NCBI GenBank assembly: GCA_964567435.1
Contig: CAZMMQ010000008.1
Span: forward strand, 26,327-90,326
Length of the DNA: 64,000 nt
Source: RFSX01 sp964567435
GTDB lineage: Bacteria; Bacteroidota; Bacteroidia; Chitinophagales; Saprospiraceae
Direction of reading: 5' to 3'
The translations under genes and the position numbers were made by a program. The notes below the pieces were generated by a model. That model was not told the DNA's origin. It was given only the letters and a program-made list of their open reading frames with translations, and ran no database searches. Of this stretch, positions 45,007 to 53,731 are shown in pieces (position 1 is the stretch's first letter; every line of letters starts with the position of its first letter).

Positions 45007-45138
45007 ATGCGTGAACGAAATCGCATACACAAGCGCAATTTCAAAGCGTTGTCACTTTTCTTTACTCTAGCCCTTGCTGTCTATTTAATCATGAATCGTG
45101 TTCGAATCAAAGATTATTTGATGACTTATTTTATGTAA
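45007..45138 (+). CDS. Possible small membrane peptide (43 aa)
   Basis: A 43-codon frame (MRERNRIHKRNFKALSLFFT...) has a basic head and one hydrophobic helix (about 13-28), a layout of small single-pass membrane proteins. An in-frame GTG at 44974 would give a 54-residue protein starting MPYSGRRRYKS, which also reads plausibly. It sits 44 bp (or 11 bp) after the previous gene on the same strand and ends 5 bp before the stop of the converging flippase gene. Existence is uncertain. Confidence 0.35.
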   Translation: MRERNRIHKRNFKALSLFFTLALAVYLIMNRVRIKDYLMTYFM

Positions 45139-45143
45139 ATCAA

Positions 45144-46616
45144 CTACTTCGTAGGATTAAAAATCTTGCGCCATTCTTCTTTCTCAGATACATAAATATA
45201 ATACATGAATGCTATCAGCAGTAAAACATAAAGCGTATATTTTAACGAAATAGACAGATGTGTTCTGATGAGTAGTCCGACAATAAGCAAGGCAATAATA
45301 ATAATTAAATCCAAAAAGATTTTTCCAATCGGATAGGCAATCGGATAATGACGTTGTCCAATCATATATCCTAAACCAACCATCGCCATGTAACTTACCA
45401 GACTCGCCCACGCCGAAGCACTATAACCAATAACAGGTAGTAAGGTTATAGAAATACCTAGTGTTATAGCGGCACCAAACAATGAAATAAAAGCACCGTA
45501 TAATGTCTTATCAGCCAACTTATACCAGATGCCAATATTGTAATAAATGCCCAAGAAGAGATAACTCAGAAGCAAAATGGGTAATAAAGAAAGACTAGCC
45601 CAATAATTAGATTCTAATATATACTTGAGTAAATCGACACCATAGTACATCATTAGAATAACTAGACCACCAATTAGAGTAAATAGGCGGCAAATCTTAC
45701 CATAGTATTTTTCCCGATCTTCTTTGGAAGAGTTATTGAAGAAGAATGGCTCAGCGGCATAGTTAAATGCGGTTATAAACATCAAAAAGAAAGCAGCCAC
45801 TCTTCTGGTAGAACTATAAATACCCGCTTGTGCCATATTTCCCTTTTCGGTACCCGTCAAAAACTGCTCCTGTAATGGTGTCGAAAAAGCTTGTATAAAT
45901 ACACCAGCCACCCCAACAAGTACTAATGGATAAGCATATTGTAACATCCTATTTAGCAATGCTTTGTCCAGTTGCAAACTAAAGCCTCGCAACTCTGGAA
46001 GTAAGACTATAAATAGAGATCCACTAGCAATCAGATTAGCAATAAAGACCCAGTTAACTATAGAATCCTGTTCTGGTAGAAAGGTAGCGCCAAGACGGGG
46101 GTAGATAATCAAAAAGAAGACGATTAAGACAGACGACAATAGGACATTTAATATTCTAAATATTGCAAACTTCTTGGCTTTGTTTTCTAGCCTCAATTTG
46201 GCAAAAGGGATAACATTGATGACATCGAAAGCAAGAATAAAAGCAAACCACCGAACGTACTTGGCTTGTACAGGATATCCAACTAAGTTGCTGACAGTAT
46301 CATTAAAGAAAATCCCTAAAACGACAAGCAATAAAGCATTAACACTTACCAAGAAAAGAGCATTACTAAGCGCTTGATTAAGGTTTTCGTTCTTATTACC
46401 AAACCGAAATAGTGCAGAATCAAATCTGAATGAGAATACGGTTATGAGAACGCCAGCAAAGGCGTACATATAGTCGTAAACAGCAAAACCTTCTGTATTA
46501 TCGCCAAGGAGATAGGTCAATAATATGACAGCCAAAAGATAATTGACGAGCTTAGAAGAAATATAACCGAAGCCATAAATGACAGTTTGCCCAGCAAATT
46601 TTCTAAGAAGACTCAT
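45144..46616 (-). CDS. Oligosaccharide flippase / polysaccharide biosynthesis protein (Wzx-like)
   Basis: The 490-residue protein is an integral membrane protein with about 12-14 helices and the start KFAGQTVIYGFGYISSKLVNYLL, typical of the MATE/MOP-superfamily flippases (RfbX, MurJ-like). Such proteins move lipid-linked oligosaccharides across the inner membrane. The substrate (O-antigen, capsule or other) cannot be told. No glycosyltransferases are adjacent. Confidence 0.88.
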   Translation of the reverse strand: MSLLRKFAGQTVIYGFGYISSKLVNYLLAVILLTYLLGDNTEGFAVYDYMYAFAGVLITVFSFRFDSALFRFGNKNENLNQALSNALFLVSVNALLLVVLGIFFNDTVSNLVGYPVQAKYVRWFAFILAFDVINVIPFAKLRLENKAKKFAIFRILNVLLSSVLIVFFLIIYPRLGATFLPEQDSIVNWVFIANLIASGSLFIVLLPELRGFSLQLDKALLNRMLQYAYPLVLVGVAGVFIQAFSTPLQEQFLTGTEKGNMAQAGIYSSTRRVAAFFLMFITAFNYAAEPFFFNNSSKEDREKYYGKICRLFTLIGGLVILMMYYGVDLLKYILESNYWASLSLLPILLLSYLFLGIYYNIGIWYKLADKTLYGAFISLFGAAITLGISITLLPVIGYSASAWASLVSYMAMVGLGYMIGQRHYPIAYPIGKIFLDLIIIIALLIVGLLIRTHLSISLKYTLYVLLLIAFMYYIYVSEKEEWRKIFNPTK

Positions 46617-46770
46617 AGCAGGGCAAAGGTATAAACAATAAGATATCTACTGTGACACAGTCATATATCTACGCATTAAGAAATAACAGGTATCAAAGAA
46701 AAAGGGATACCATCTAGAATCAAATGCAGTTAAGTATCATAATTATGTACTTTTATCACCAAAAAATCAT

Positions 46771-47823
46771 ATGCTAGACTTGCCATTATTAGAGAAAACA
46801 ACCCAAATTCCTGGTGCACCAGGATTCGAATACAGGATTAGATCTTTTATAGAAAAGGAGATCGCAGACTATGTAGATAAGACATATACCGATGCCATGG
46901 GCAATCTAGTGGCATACAAGAAAGGAAAAACAGACAAGAAGACCGTCGTCGCCGCCCATATGGATGAGATAAGTTTTGTAGTCACTCACATAGACGAAGA
47001 TGGTTTTATTAAGTTTCATACACTAGGAGGATTTGATGCTAAGACACTGACAGCACAGAGAGTAATTCTTCATGGTAAGAAAGATATAATAGGTGTAATG
47101 GGTACAAAGCCAATACACATTATGACGGCGGAAGAAAGAGCGAAGAAGGTGAATATCCAAGACTTTTTTATCGATACTGGGTTATCGGAAAAAGAAGTGA
47201 AGGAGCTTATTGATATCGGCATACCAATTACACGCGAGAGAAGCTTTATAGAGATGGGGGACATGATTAACTCCAAGTCTCTAGATAATAGAATATGCTG
47301 TTATCAGCTTATGCAAGTGCTTAAGGACATGAAGGGTACGCAGCCATCTACAGATTTATATGCTGTATTTACAGTACAAGAAGAGATTGGCTTGCGAGGA
47401 GCTACTGCTGTTGCATCTGCTATCAATCCAGACTTTGTGATAAATCTTGATGTTACGTTGGCTTGTGATGTACCTGGAAGTGCGCCACACGAAAGAATTA
47501 CGGACTTGGGCAAAGGAGCTGCCATCAAGGTGCTAGATGGTATGACTGTATGTGATTATAGAATGGTCCAATTCATGAAAGAGATGGCGAAGAAGAACAA
47601 AATAGATTATCAGTTAGAGGTATTACCACGGGGAGGTACTGATACAGCTGGTCTGCAAAGACATAGTACCGGAGGGTCTATTGCGGGTGGGATTTCTATT
47701 CCATGCAGATATCTGCATCAAGTCATTGAAATGGCTAGTAAGACTGATCTGCAAAAGGCGATTGACCTGCTCATCGTTTGTCTTAAAGAAATTGGCGAAT
47801 ACAACTGGGGACATCTTAAGTAG
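46771..47823 (+). CDS. M42-family metallopeptidase (glutamyl aminopeptidase-like)
   Basis: The 350-residue protein has the M42 metal-binding set: AAHMDEISFVV (His/Asp), SLDNRICCYQL (Asp), VQEEIGLRGA (Glu-Glu) and YLHQVIE (His) near the end. Relatives form dodecameric tetrahedral aminopeptidases (TET) or cellulase-like proteins that trim peptides in the cytosol. Length and motif order are normal. It stands alone. Confidence 0.92.
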   Translation: MLDLPLLEKTTQIPGAPGFEYRIRSFIEKEIADYVDKTYTDAMGNLVAYKKGKTDKKTVVAAHMDEISFVVTHIDEDGFIKFHTLGGFDAKTLTAQRVILHGKKDIIGVMGTKPIHIMTAEERAKKVNIQDFFIDTGLSEKEVKELIDIGIPITRERSFIEMGDMINSKSLDNRICCYQLMQVLKDMKGTQPSTDLYAVFTVQEEIGLRGATAVASAINPDFVINLDVTLACDVPGSAPHERITDLGKGAAIKVLDGMTVCDYRMVQFMKEMAKKNKIDYQLEVLPRGGTDTAGLQRHSTGGSIAGGISIPCRYLHQVIEMASKTDLQKAIDLLIVCLKEIGEYNWGHLK

Positions 47824-47995
47824 CGTTATACAACAATTTAAATTCTGAAATTATAGAACTATTCAAGACAAATTGTCCTAAAAACTGTTAATTTAAGGTA
47901 TAAAGTTTTAAAAAAGCCTAAATAATATTGGCTTATCGACTACCGTTATTAAATTAGAACTTCCTGATTTCCTTATTCACGACAAATTACAAGAC

Positions 47996-48802
47996 ATGAA
48001 AAAGTTATACAATGCATTTCTTTTGGTTTCTATTTTCATGATTGCGGGACAACTTATCGCCCAAGACGTGCAATCATCTGGATTTAAAATTAAGTCTATA
48101 GACTTTTCTATTGGCTCTGACTCCGATATGGTAATGGACATGAATACCAGTTACTTCATAGGACAGTTGGCCTCTAGTCAGCAAGAAAGCCTCTCCAGTT
48201 TGGATTATGGCCGCCTATCTACATTCTCAGGAACCTGTGAGAATCCTAGTGTGAGCCTAGGAGTTACATTAGTACATCCCAAAGCCGAGCTCTTTGAATG
48301 GAGAAATCTGATTGCCTACAAGGCAAACAGAATAGATGCCATCAATCTTAATTCTGAAGAACACTATTTAAGCATAAATTCGATGCATACTGAGATAACT
48401 GCAGAAAGTGCTGTTCTTATGATGATTCCTAATGTGCCTATTTTCAATATTTATGTAGGCGCTGGAACAAACCTTGGTGTCACAACTAGCAATACCACTT
48501 GCGTTAATACTAATCTTAGTTTTGACACAGAGAATAATTCTTTCAGATCTAATGAGTTGTCTAATCAAGTCCCTGCGGGGCAATTTGGATCAGGAGATGG
48601 ATATCACAATTGTTTCGATACGGGCAGCCAAATTAACCAGAGATTATTTTTACAACTTGGATTTGGTGCAGAAATATGGAATAGGATAGAGCTGGGTATG
48701 GACATAAAATACGGTATAGGATATAGAGCGGACATAGGTAATAGTATAAGAGGAACCAACTTGAACTCTACCAATATGATTATAAGATATAAACTCAGAT
48801 AG
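47996..48802 (+). CDS. Secreted hypothetical protein, probably outer-membrane barrel
   Basis: The 268-residue protein has a signal peptide (LYNAFLLVSIFMIAGQLIAQ) and a beta-rich body with alternating strands such as FLQLGFGAEIWNRIELGMDIKYGIGY, ending in MIIRYKLR. This pattern is consistent with a small outer-membrane barrel, but no family is recognised. It is followed by a terminator. Confidence 0.55.
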   Translation: MKKLYNAFLLVSIFMIAGQLIAQDVQSSGFKIKSIDFSIGSDSDMVMDMNTSYFIGQLASSQQESLSSLDYGRLSTFSGTCENPSVSLGVTLVHPKAELFEWRNLIAYKANRIDAINLNSEEHYLSINSMHTEITAESAVLMMIPNVPIFNIYVGAGTNLGVTTSNTTCVNTNLSFDTENNSFRSNELSNQVPAGQFGSGDGYHNCFDTGSQINQRLFLQLGFGAEIWNRIELGMDIKYGIGYRADIGNSIRGTNLNSTNMIIRYKLR

Positions 48803-48825
48803 ATTCAAGACGTCTAATCTGAATT

Positions 48826-48859
48826 AGCCATAGAGAATTATTTTTCTGTGGCTTTTTTT
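48826..48859 (+). terminator. Rho-independent terminator after barrel-like protein gene
   Basis: A 9-bp stem (AGCCATAGA with TCTGTGGCT, one G-T pair) is followed by a run of seven T. It also marks the left edge of the accessory-looking region. Confidence 0.8.
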
Positions 48860-48876
48860 ATGCAAAACAAATCTAT

Positions 48877-49218
48877 GTGGAGCCCATTGTAAAGAACCAA
48901 TGTTACAATAATTTCTCATCTCTAGAGATTCGAAACTATATCACTAAAAAGGAGAATACATTTCCTATTCGGATCGGGATAAACTCAGGACCAGTTGTAG
49001 ACGGGATCGTTGGAGTAAAGAAATACGCCTATGATATATGGGGTGATACAGTTAATATCGCTAGTCGAATGGAATCAAATGGAGAAACTGGAAAAATTAA
49101 TGTGAGTAATGAAACCTTTGCCTTGATTAAGGATAAGTTTTCGTGCGAAGATCTCGGTATGATTGAAGCAAAAGGGAATATTAAGATATGGTTAGTAGAA
49201 AGTTTAACAGAATTCTGA
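48877..49218 (+). pseudogene. Fragment of class III adenylate/guanylate cyclase
   Basis: The 113-codon frame encodes only the C-terminal third of a class III cyclase catalytic domain: IRIGINSGPVVDGIVG, then KKYAYDIWGDTVNIASRMES, then GETGKINVSNETFALIKDKF. The upstream part with the metal-binding aspartates (FTDFxGFT) is missing, and the preceding DNA is a terminator and the end of another gene. It has no membrane or sensor domain. A GTG start is possible, but the protein could not be an active cyclase. It is best read as a relic of a larger gene broken by rearrangement. Confidence 0.8.
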
Positions 49219-49611
49219 GGACTTGTAGCATTCAGTATGTGACTTTAACTGCTCTATTGTAATCTAAAATTCTCAAAAAGAATTTCTAGGTTTTTGAAAA
49301 TTATATAGGGATTATTTTTACTTCTATATCGCTTCTTGAATAAACAGCGACTAAAAAAGTTGACCACAATACATTCTCATCGGAACGGCTGTATGGGGCG
49401 ACGAGAAGTATGCCCTCATACAGCTTGTAAGTCGCAGTCTATTATTTATACTCTTCTATATTTCTGGTGAATAATTTGTACTGGTCTAAAGCTGTTTCTT
49501 TATCAAATTTATCTGATATATTGGCTATTGATTTTATGTACGCAGTGGAATATGAAAGGCAAATTACTTGTGGCTAGAAATTTTGATTTCATTATTCTTT
49601 TTCACTGTCTT
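49219..49611 (-). other. Gene-poor region with possible coding relic
   Basis: About 390 bp with no complete gene. On the minus strand, 49442-49572 carries a stop-free stretch that reads STAYIKSIANISDKF and ends TRNIEEYK at a stop codon. It has no start codon and a stop just upstream, so it looks like the 3' end of a lost gene. Nothing else was recognised. Confidence 0.35.
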
Positions 49612-51021
49612 CTATTTCAGATAATCTCTAATTCCATAGCTTGCCAAAACACCTTCCCCCGTTGCCGCAGCGACTTGCGCTATTGCGCCTTCTCTACAGT
49701 CTCCTGCTGCAAATACACCTTCCAACGATGTTTTTGCTAAGCCTGTGGTTTTTATAAACCCCCTTTCATTTAAGTCTACTATATTTTCGAAAGGCTTAGT
49801 ATTTGGTATCAGTCCGATGAAAATGAAAACGCCATCGGCTTGTATTAATTCTTCTTCATTACTCGCATTGTCTTGAATCTTTAATCCATGGAAGATGCCT
49901 TCTGAATCAGCCACAAACTCAAGTGATGTTTTATTCATGTAAGTTGAAATGTTATCAATCTTACTTAGCTTTTCAACATAAGTTTCTGAAGCTGTAAACT
50001 CCGGCATAATATGTATGATCTTTACACTTCGACAAAAGCTTGCAAGAAAGATCCCTTCTTCTAATGCGGAATTTCCTCCACCAATTACGATAATGTCTTT
50101 ATCCCTATAGAATGCTCCATCACAGGTAGCACAAAAGTGAACACCTGAACCGATTAACTCTGCCTCTCCAGGTATCTTCAATTTACGATAGGTAGAACCG
50201 GTAGATAAGACTATGGACTTTCCTTTGAATTTTTTAGAGGCAGTCTTTATGATAAATAAGTCATTTTCTTTTTCAATAGCAATGACATCCTCTCCAGTCT
50301 TAATCGTGGCGCCATAGGTACGAGCTTGCTCTTCCATTTTACTCATAAGAGCTGGACCAGAAATAGTCGTAAAACCAGGATAATTCTCAATCTTCTGAGT
50401 GACGAATGCATTACCTCCGATTGTTTTCTTCTCGAGAATAAGCGTATTAAAACGATCTCTCTGTGCATAAATTGAAGTAGTTAACCCAGCAGCTCCTCCT
50501 CCTATAATAATAGTGTCAAATATTTTTTCTTCTTTCTGGACATCAAGACTTAGGACTTTCCTTAATTCTTCATTTTCGGGTTCAACCAGAACAATATCAT
50601 CATTAATTAAAATAGTAGGAATTCTACGCTTCCCATTATTTAATTTCTTGATAATTGGTATAGCCCAATCGTTTTTCTCAGTGTCTATAAACTGATAGTT
50701 TACTTTGTTGTCGTTAAGGAAGGATTTTGATTTTCTGCAATCTGGACACCAGTCAGCACCATAAAGAATTATTCGAAAATTCTCATTTATGCCTAAAACC
50801 GAAGCCAACTCATCATTTGTAGGATTAGTGTACGATTTCCCATTGATGATTAAGGTTGGGATAATGCGTTTTCCATTATTAATGGCTTCTACTCGCTTAG
50901 TAGCTTCTTCATCTAAATCAACATCTATAAAGTTATAATCGATATTGTTTTCCTTTAAATAAGACTTTGCTCGTCTACAGTCTGGACACCAATCAGCGCC
51001 GTATAATTTTATCTCATTCAA
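49612..51021 (-). CDS. Glutaredoxin-glutaredoxin-thioredoxin reductase fusion
   Basis: The 469-residue protein has two tandem glutaredoxin-like domains (about 1-77 and 82-158) and a complete thioredoxin-reductase-type flavoprotein (about 166-469). Both glutaredoxin domains have GADWCPDC (C12/C15 and C92/C95). The reductase has FAD motif GGGAAG, redox centre CATC (C297/C300), NAD(P)-binding GGGNSALEEG, and the closing FAAGDCREG. The two glutaredoxin domains are clearly similar to each other, suggesting a duplication within the gene. It probably delivers electrons from NAD(P)H via flavin to the attached glutaredoxins. No signal peptide, so cytosolic. The last gene of a minus-strand redox/ion set. 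Confidence 0.88.
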   Translation of the reverse strand: MNEIKLYGADWCPDCRRAKSYLKENNIDYNFIDVDLDEEATKRVEAINNGKRIIPTLIINGKSYTNPTNDELASVLGINENFRIILYGADWCPDCRKSKSFLNDNKVNYQFIDTEKNDWAIPIIKKLNNGKRRIPTILINDDIVLVEPENEELRKVLSLDVQKEEKIFDTIIIGGGAAGLTTSIYAQRDRFNTLILEKKTIGGNAFVTQKIENYPGFTTISGPALMSKMEEQARTYGATIKTGEDVIAIEKENDLFIIKTASKKFKGKSIVLSTGSTYRKLKIPGEAELIGSGVHFCATCDGAFYRDKDIIVIGGGNSALEEGIFLASFCRSVKIIHIMPEFTASETYVEKLSKIDNISTYMNKTSLEFVADSEGIFHGLKIQDNASNEEELIQADGVFIFIGLIPNTKPFENIVDLNERGFIKTTGLAKTSLEGVFAAGDCREGAIAQVAAATGEGVLASYGIRDYLK

Positions 51022-51176
51022 AATTTATATCTTATAGTTAATTAATATTTGCTCTCTATTTTAAATCATCTTTATCATCAGCAGTTACGGTCATTACTCT
51101 TCCATTGGAAAGTTCACTTCTATACTCCAGTACTTTTTATTCTGAATTGTTTTGTATAGAATCTAAATGGAGGTTT

Positions 51177-51563
51177 TTAGTTTTTTAATAGTTCCCAGTT
51201 CTCATCTGCCAATTTTTCAAGTTCAATTGGTTTTTTTCGCCATTGTCTTCTGGTGTCAACTATCATGAAGTATTGGCTAAAAAACACAAACAATTTGTTA
51301 TCCTTTATAATAAAACTTTTAGGGTTTGCGTCTACTAAGGCGCCTTCACTCATTGCTATTGCACAGAAACCTCCATACTGAGGCAGGTATTTTTGGGGAT
51401 TCCTTATGAACCTTTCCTTATTTGTTTCTGATTTGAATTGATAAATTGCACCTTCAAATTCATGGCTTATATTTTTATTTCCCTTTTGGGGTTTTTTATT
51501 TTCGACAATAGTTACAAGATCATATCCTCTAGCTGCTAAACCGTTTGTTATATTTATTTTCAT
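51177..51563 (-). CDS. YHS-domain protein
   Basis: The 128-residue protein has a YHS-type layout: GLAARGYDLVTIVENKKPQKG, HEFEGAIYQFKSETNKERFI, and NPQKYLPQYGGFCAIAMSEG, a form found in YHS-domain proteins. The family lacks an assigned reaction; some members bind metals. Relatives usually have a signal peptide, missing here with the start MKINITNGLAARGYD. A TTG start at 51599 would add 12 residues without making a signal peptide. It follows the antiporter gene by about 50 bp. Confidence 0.75.
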   Translation of the reverse strand: MKINITNGLAARGYDLVTIVENKKPQKGNKNISHEFEGAIYQFKSETNKERFIRNPQKYLPQYGGFCAIAMSEGALVDANPKSFIIKDNKLFVFFSQYFMIVDTRRQWRKKPIELEKLADENWELLKN

Positions 51564-51614
51564 TTTGTCTAATCTTTTATTTAATAATTTTCCTGGCAAT
51601 ACGCCTTCTCTATT

Positions 51615-52868
51615 CTATGTAGGATATAATTTCTTTACCAATTTGCCAATACTCAATCCTTGAAAAACGATAGAGAATAATACAACGGTATATGTGATAA
51701 AGAAAATAATTTCATTAGAACCATCTGGTTCGGCAGGCAATGAAAGTGCTAATGCTAGAGATATCCCTCCTCGCAATCCCCCCCAAGTTAATAAGCTTAC
51801 TGTTTTTATTTTTGACTGTTCTGCTTGTTTTAATAACGAGAATGGAAGCATTACAGACACAAACCTGGAGAACAATACTATTAGAATAGCAACTAGTCCT
51901 AATGCAAGATATTTACCGTTAAATTCTAATAAATGAGCTGCTAAACCTATCAGTAAAAACAAAATCCCATTAAGCGTCTCATCTAGTATTTCCCAGACAT
52001 CATTAAATGTTTTCCTTGTAGCTCCTTCGTTGGACGAGACATTGAATTTATTACCTATAATCAATCCTGCAACTACCATCGCCAGTGGTCCTGAAAAGTG
52101 AAGTAAAGATGCTATTGTATAACCACCCATAGCAATAGCTATACTGAGAATAACAACTAATTGTGCATTTTCCTTAACTGATTTAATTAAGTAATAACCA
52201 ACAAGACCTAGAATCCCACCAAAGAATAAACCCCCACCAGCCTCTTCTAAAAAAAGTAAGGCAATTTCTCTGCCGATTGATCCTTCAACAGTTGACGAGT
52301 GACCTCCACCTACTAGTAGTAATAGTCCAGAAAAAACGACTACTCCGACACCATCATTAAAAAGTGACTCTCCTTCAATTTTCATTTCCAGACTTTTACT
52401 TACACCTGCTTTTTTCAGTATGGAGATAACGGCTATAGGATCTGTAGGCGATATGAGTGCTCCAAATAAGACTGCTGAAATTAGAGATAGGTTAACTCCT
52501 ATGATTTGAGCGGCTCCAAAAATTAAGCCTCCAACAATTACTGTTGATAGAAGAACACCTATGCTTGAAAAAAGAAGAATCGATTTTTTTTCTTTTGCTA
52601 AATCGCAAATATTTACGTGAACAGCTCCTGCAAATAATAAGAAACTCAACATTCCGTCCATCAGCAATGTTCTAAAATCAGCTTCGATAATAATTCCACA
52701 GAAAAAATTATAAAACCCAGGAATAAAATCTTTTGATGTTACCAGTACAAAGGTGAATACTAATCCTAGTATCATTAAACCAATAGTATTAGGTAATTTC
52801 AACCATCGATAATTGATATAACTAGAGAGTGCTGAAATAAGGATTAGAATACTAAAGGACGCTAGCAT
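51615..52868 (-). CDS. Na+/H+ antiporter (CPA1/NhaP type)
   Basis: The 417-residue membrane protein has about 12 helices. Diagnostic motifs are ALISPTDPIAVISILKK and GESLFNDGVGVVVFSGLLL (the acidic ion-binding ND site), both typical of CPA1 cation/proton antiporters. It exchanges Na+ or K+ for protons across the inner membrane. It lacks the long cytosolic C-terminal tail of many NhaP proteins. Its start overlaps the end of the potassium-channel gene by 17 bp. Confidence 0.9.
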   Translation of the reverse strand: MLASFSILILISALSSYINYRWLKLPNTIGLMILGLVFTFVLVTSKDFIPGFYNFFCGIIIEADFRTLLMDGMLSFLLFAGAVHVNICDLAKEKKSILLFSSIGVLLSTVIVGGLIFGAAQIIGVNLSLISAVLFGALISPTDPIAVISILKKAGVSKSLEMKIEGESLFNDGVGVVVFSGLLLLVGGGHSSTVEGSIGREIALLFLEEAGGGLFFGGILGLVGYYLIKSVKENAQLVVILSIAIAMGGYTIASLLHFSGPLAMVVAGLIIGNKFNVSSNEGATRKTFNDVWEILDETLNGILFLLIGLAAHLLEFNGKYLALGLVAILIVLFSRFVSVMLPFSLLKQAEQSKIKTVSLLTWGGLRGGISLALALSLPAEPDGSNEIIFFITYTVVLFSIVFQGLSIGKLVKKLYPT

Positions 52869-53544
52869 TTTCTTTTGGCTTTAAAGTTGATGTTGTTATT
52901 ATAAATTTTCCAACAAAAACTGCTACGACGACAGCAAGGTAAAATTGACCAATAATGTTCATTAGAATCGTAATGGCTTGAGCTGGTGGTAAGGAGGGTG
53001 TAACATCCCCATAACCGACTGTAGTAATACTAATAAAACTAAAATAGTAGAAGGTGTAACTGTTATCAATTGTGCCTCCAATGAATGAACTCGGATTCAT
53101 GAATTGCATAGTTTCAAACATCACTCCTCCTAACAAGCCTAAAAGTAGATACCCAGAAATTGCTCCTAGAATACTCTTTAAATCAAATAACTTATCGCTA
53201 ATCAATTGCCTTGTAAGAAGGATACTTAAAAATAGAAAGAGTAGAAAAGAACTTAATAGCCTTCCTCTCTTCAGGTAAGCAACATCTGGGTAATTGAACT
53301 CAAACCAAATCATCCCTATTATTATTATGCCAATACTTAAATAATAGTAATTGTCTTTTAAGCTTTGACAGATAGAGAAGCCAGCGAGGATTACTAAAGT
53401 GAAGTTTGTGGCAACAATTAAAGAGGATGAAATAGGTAAAACAAAAACTTGCACAGGAATCAATATAAACGCCACCAATGCGCACAGTAGGATGACATAT
53501 CTGTATTGCTTAACTTTATTCTGATATGGTTCGCTTATATTCAA
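52852..53544 (-). CDS. Potassium channel family protein
   Basis: The 230-residue protein has about six hydrophobic segments and ends with a pore module: a helix near 130-150, the selectivity filter TTVGYGDVTP (about 176-185), and an inner helix (about 190-215). This is the pore arrangement of K+ channels; the first four helices may form a simple voltage-sensor-like unit without obvious arginine repeats. The last 17 bp overlap the antiporter gene, pointing to translational coupling and joint K+/Na+/pH handling. Confidence 0.85.
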   Translation of the reverse strand: MNISEPYQNKVKQYRYVILLCALVAFILIPVQVFVLPISSSLIVATNFTLVILAGFSICQSLKDNYYYLSIGIIIIGMIWFEFNYPDVAYLKRGRLLSSFLLFLFLSILLTRQLISDKLFDLKSILGAISGYLLLGLLGGVMFETMQFMNPSSFIGGTIDNSYTFYYFSFISITTVGYGDVTPSLPPAQAITILMNIIGQFYLAVVVAVFVGKFIITTSTLKPKENASVL

Positions 53545-53731
53545 ATGACTTATATTTTAATTATATCATAGATGTTGTTGTCTTATCGTTACTGTTTTTA
53601 CTGATTAGATCAATAGAGTAATAAACGAAATACTCACTGAGAACATTCAAAAAGAACATTCGATAAATAAAAGTCGTGAATCTTTTCTTCTTCGTTTAGA
53701 AAAAATGAAAATTCATGACCAAACAAATATG

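Noticed and set aside
51062..51140. Protein-like scraps (ending VTADDKDDLK) between the YHS and Grx-TrxR genes
   Set aside because: The frame is preceded by a stop with no start codon, and a neighbouring frame also breaks off. Probably decayed sequence, too short to name.
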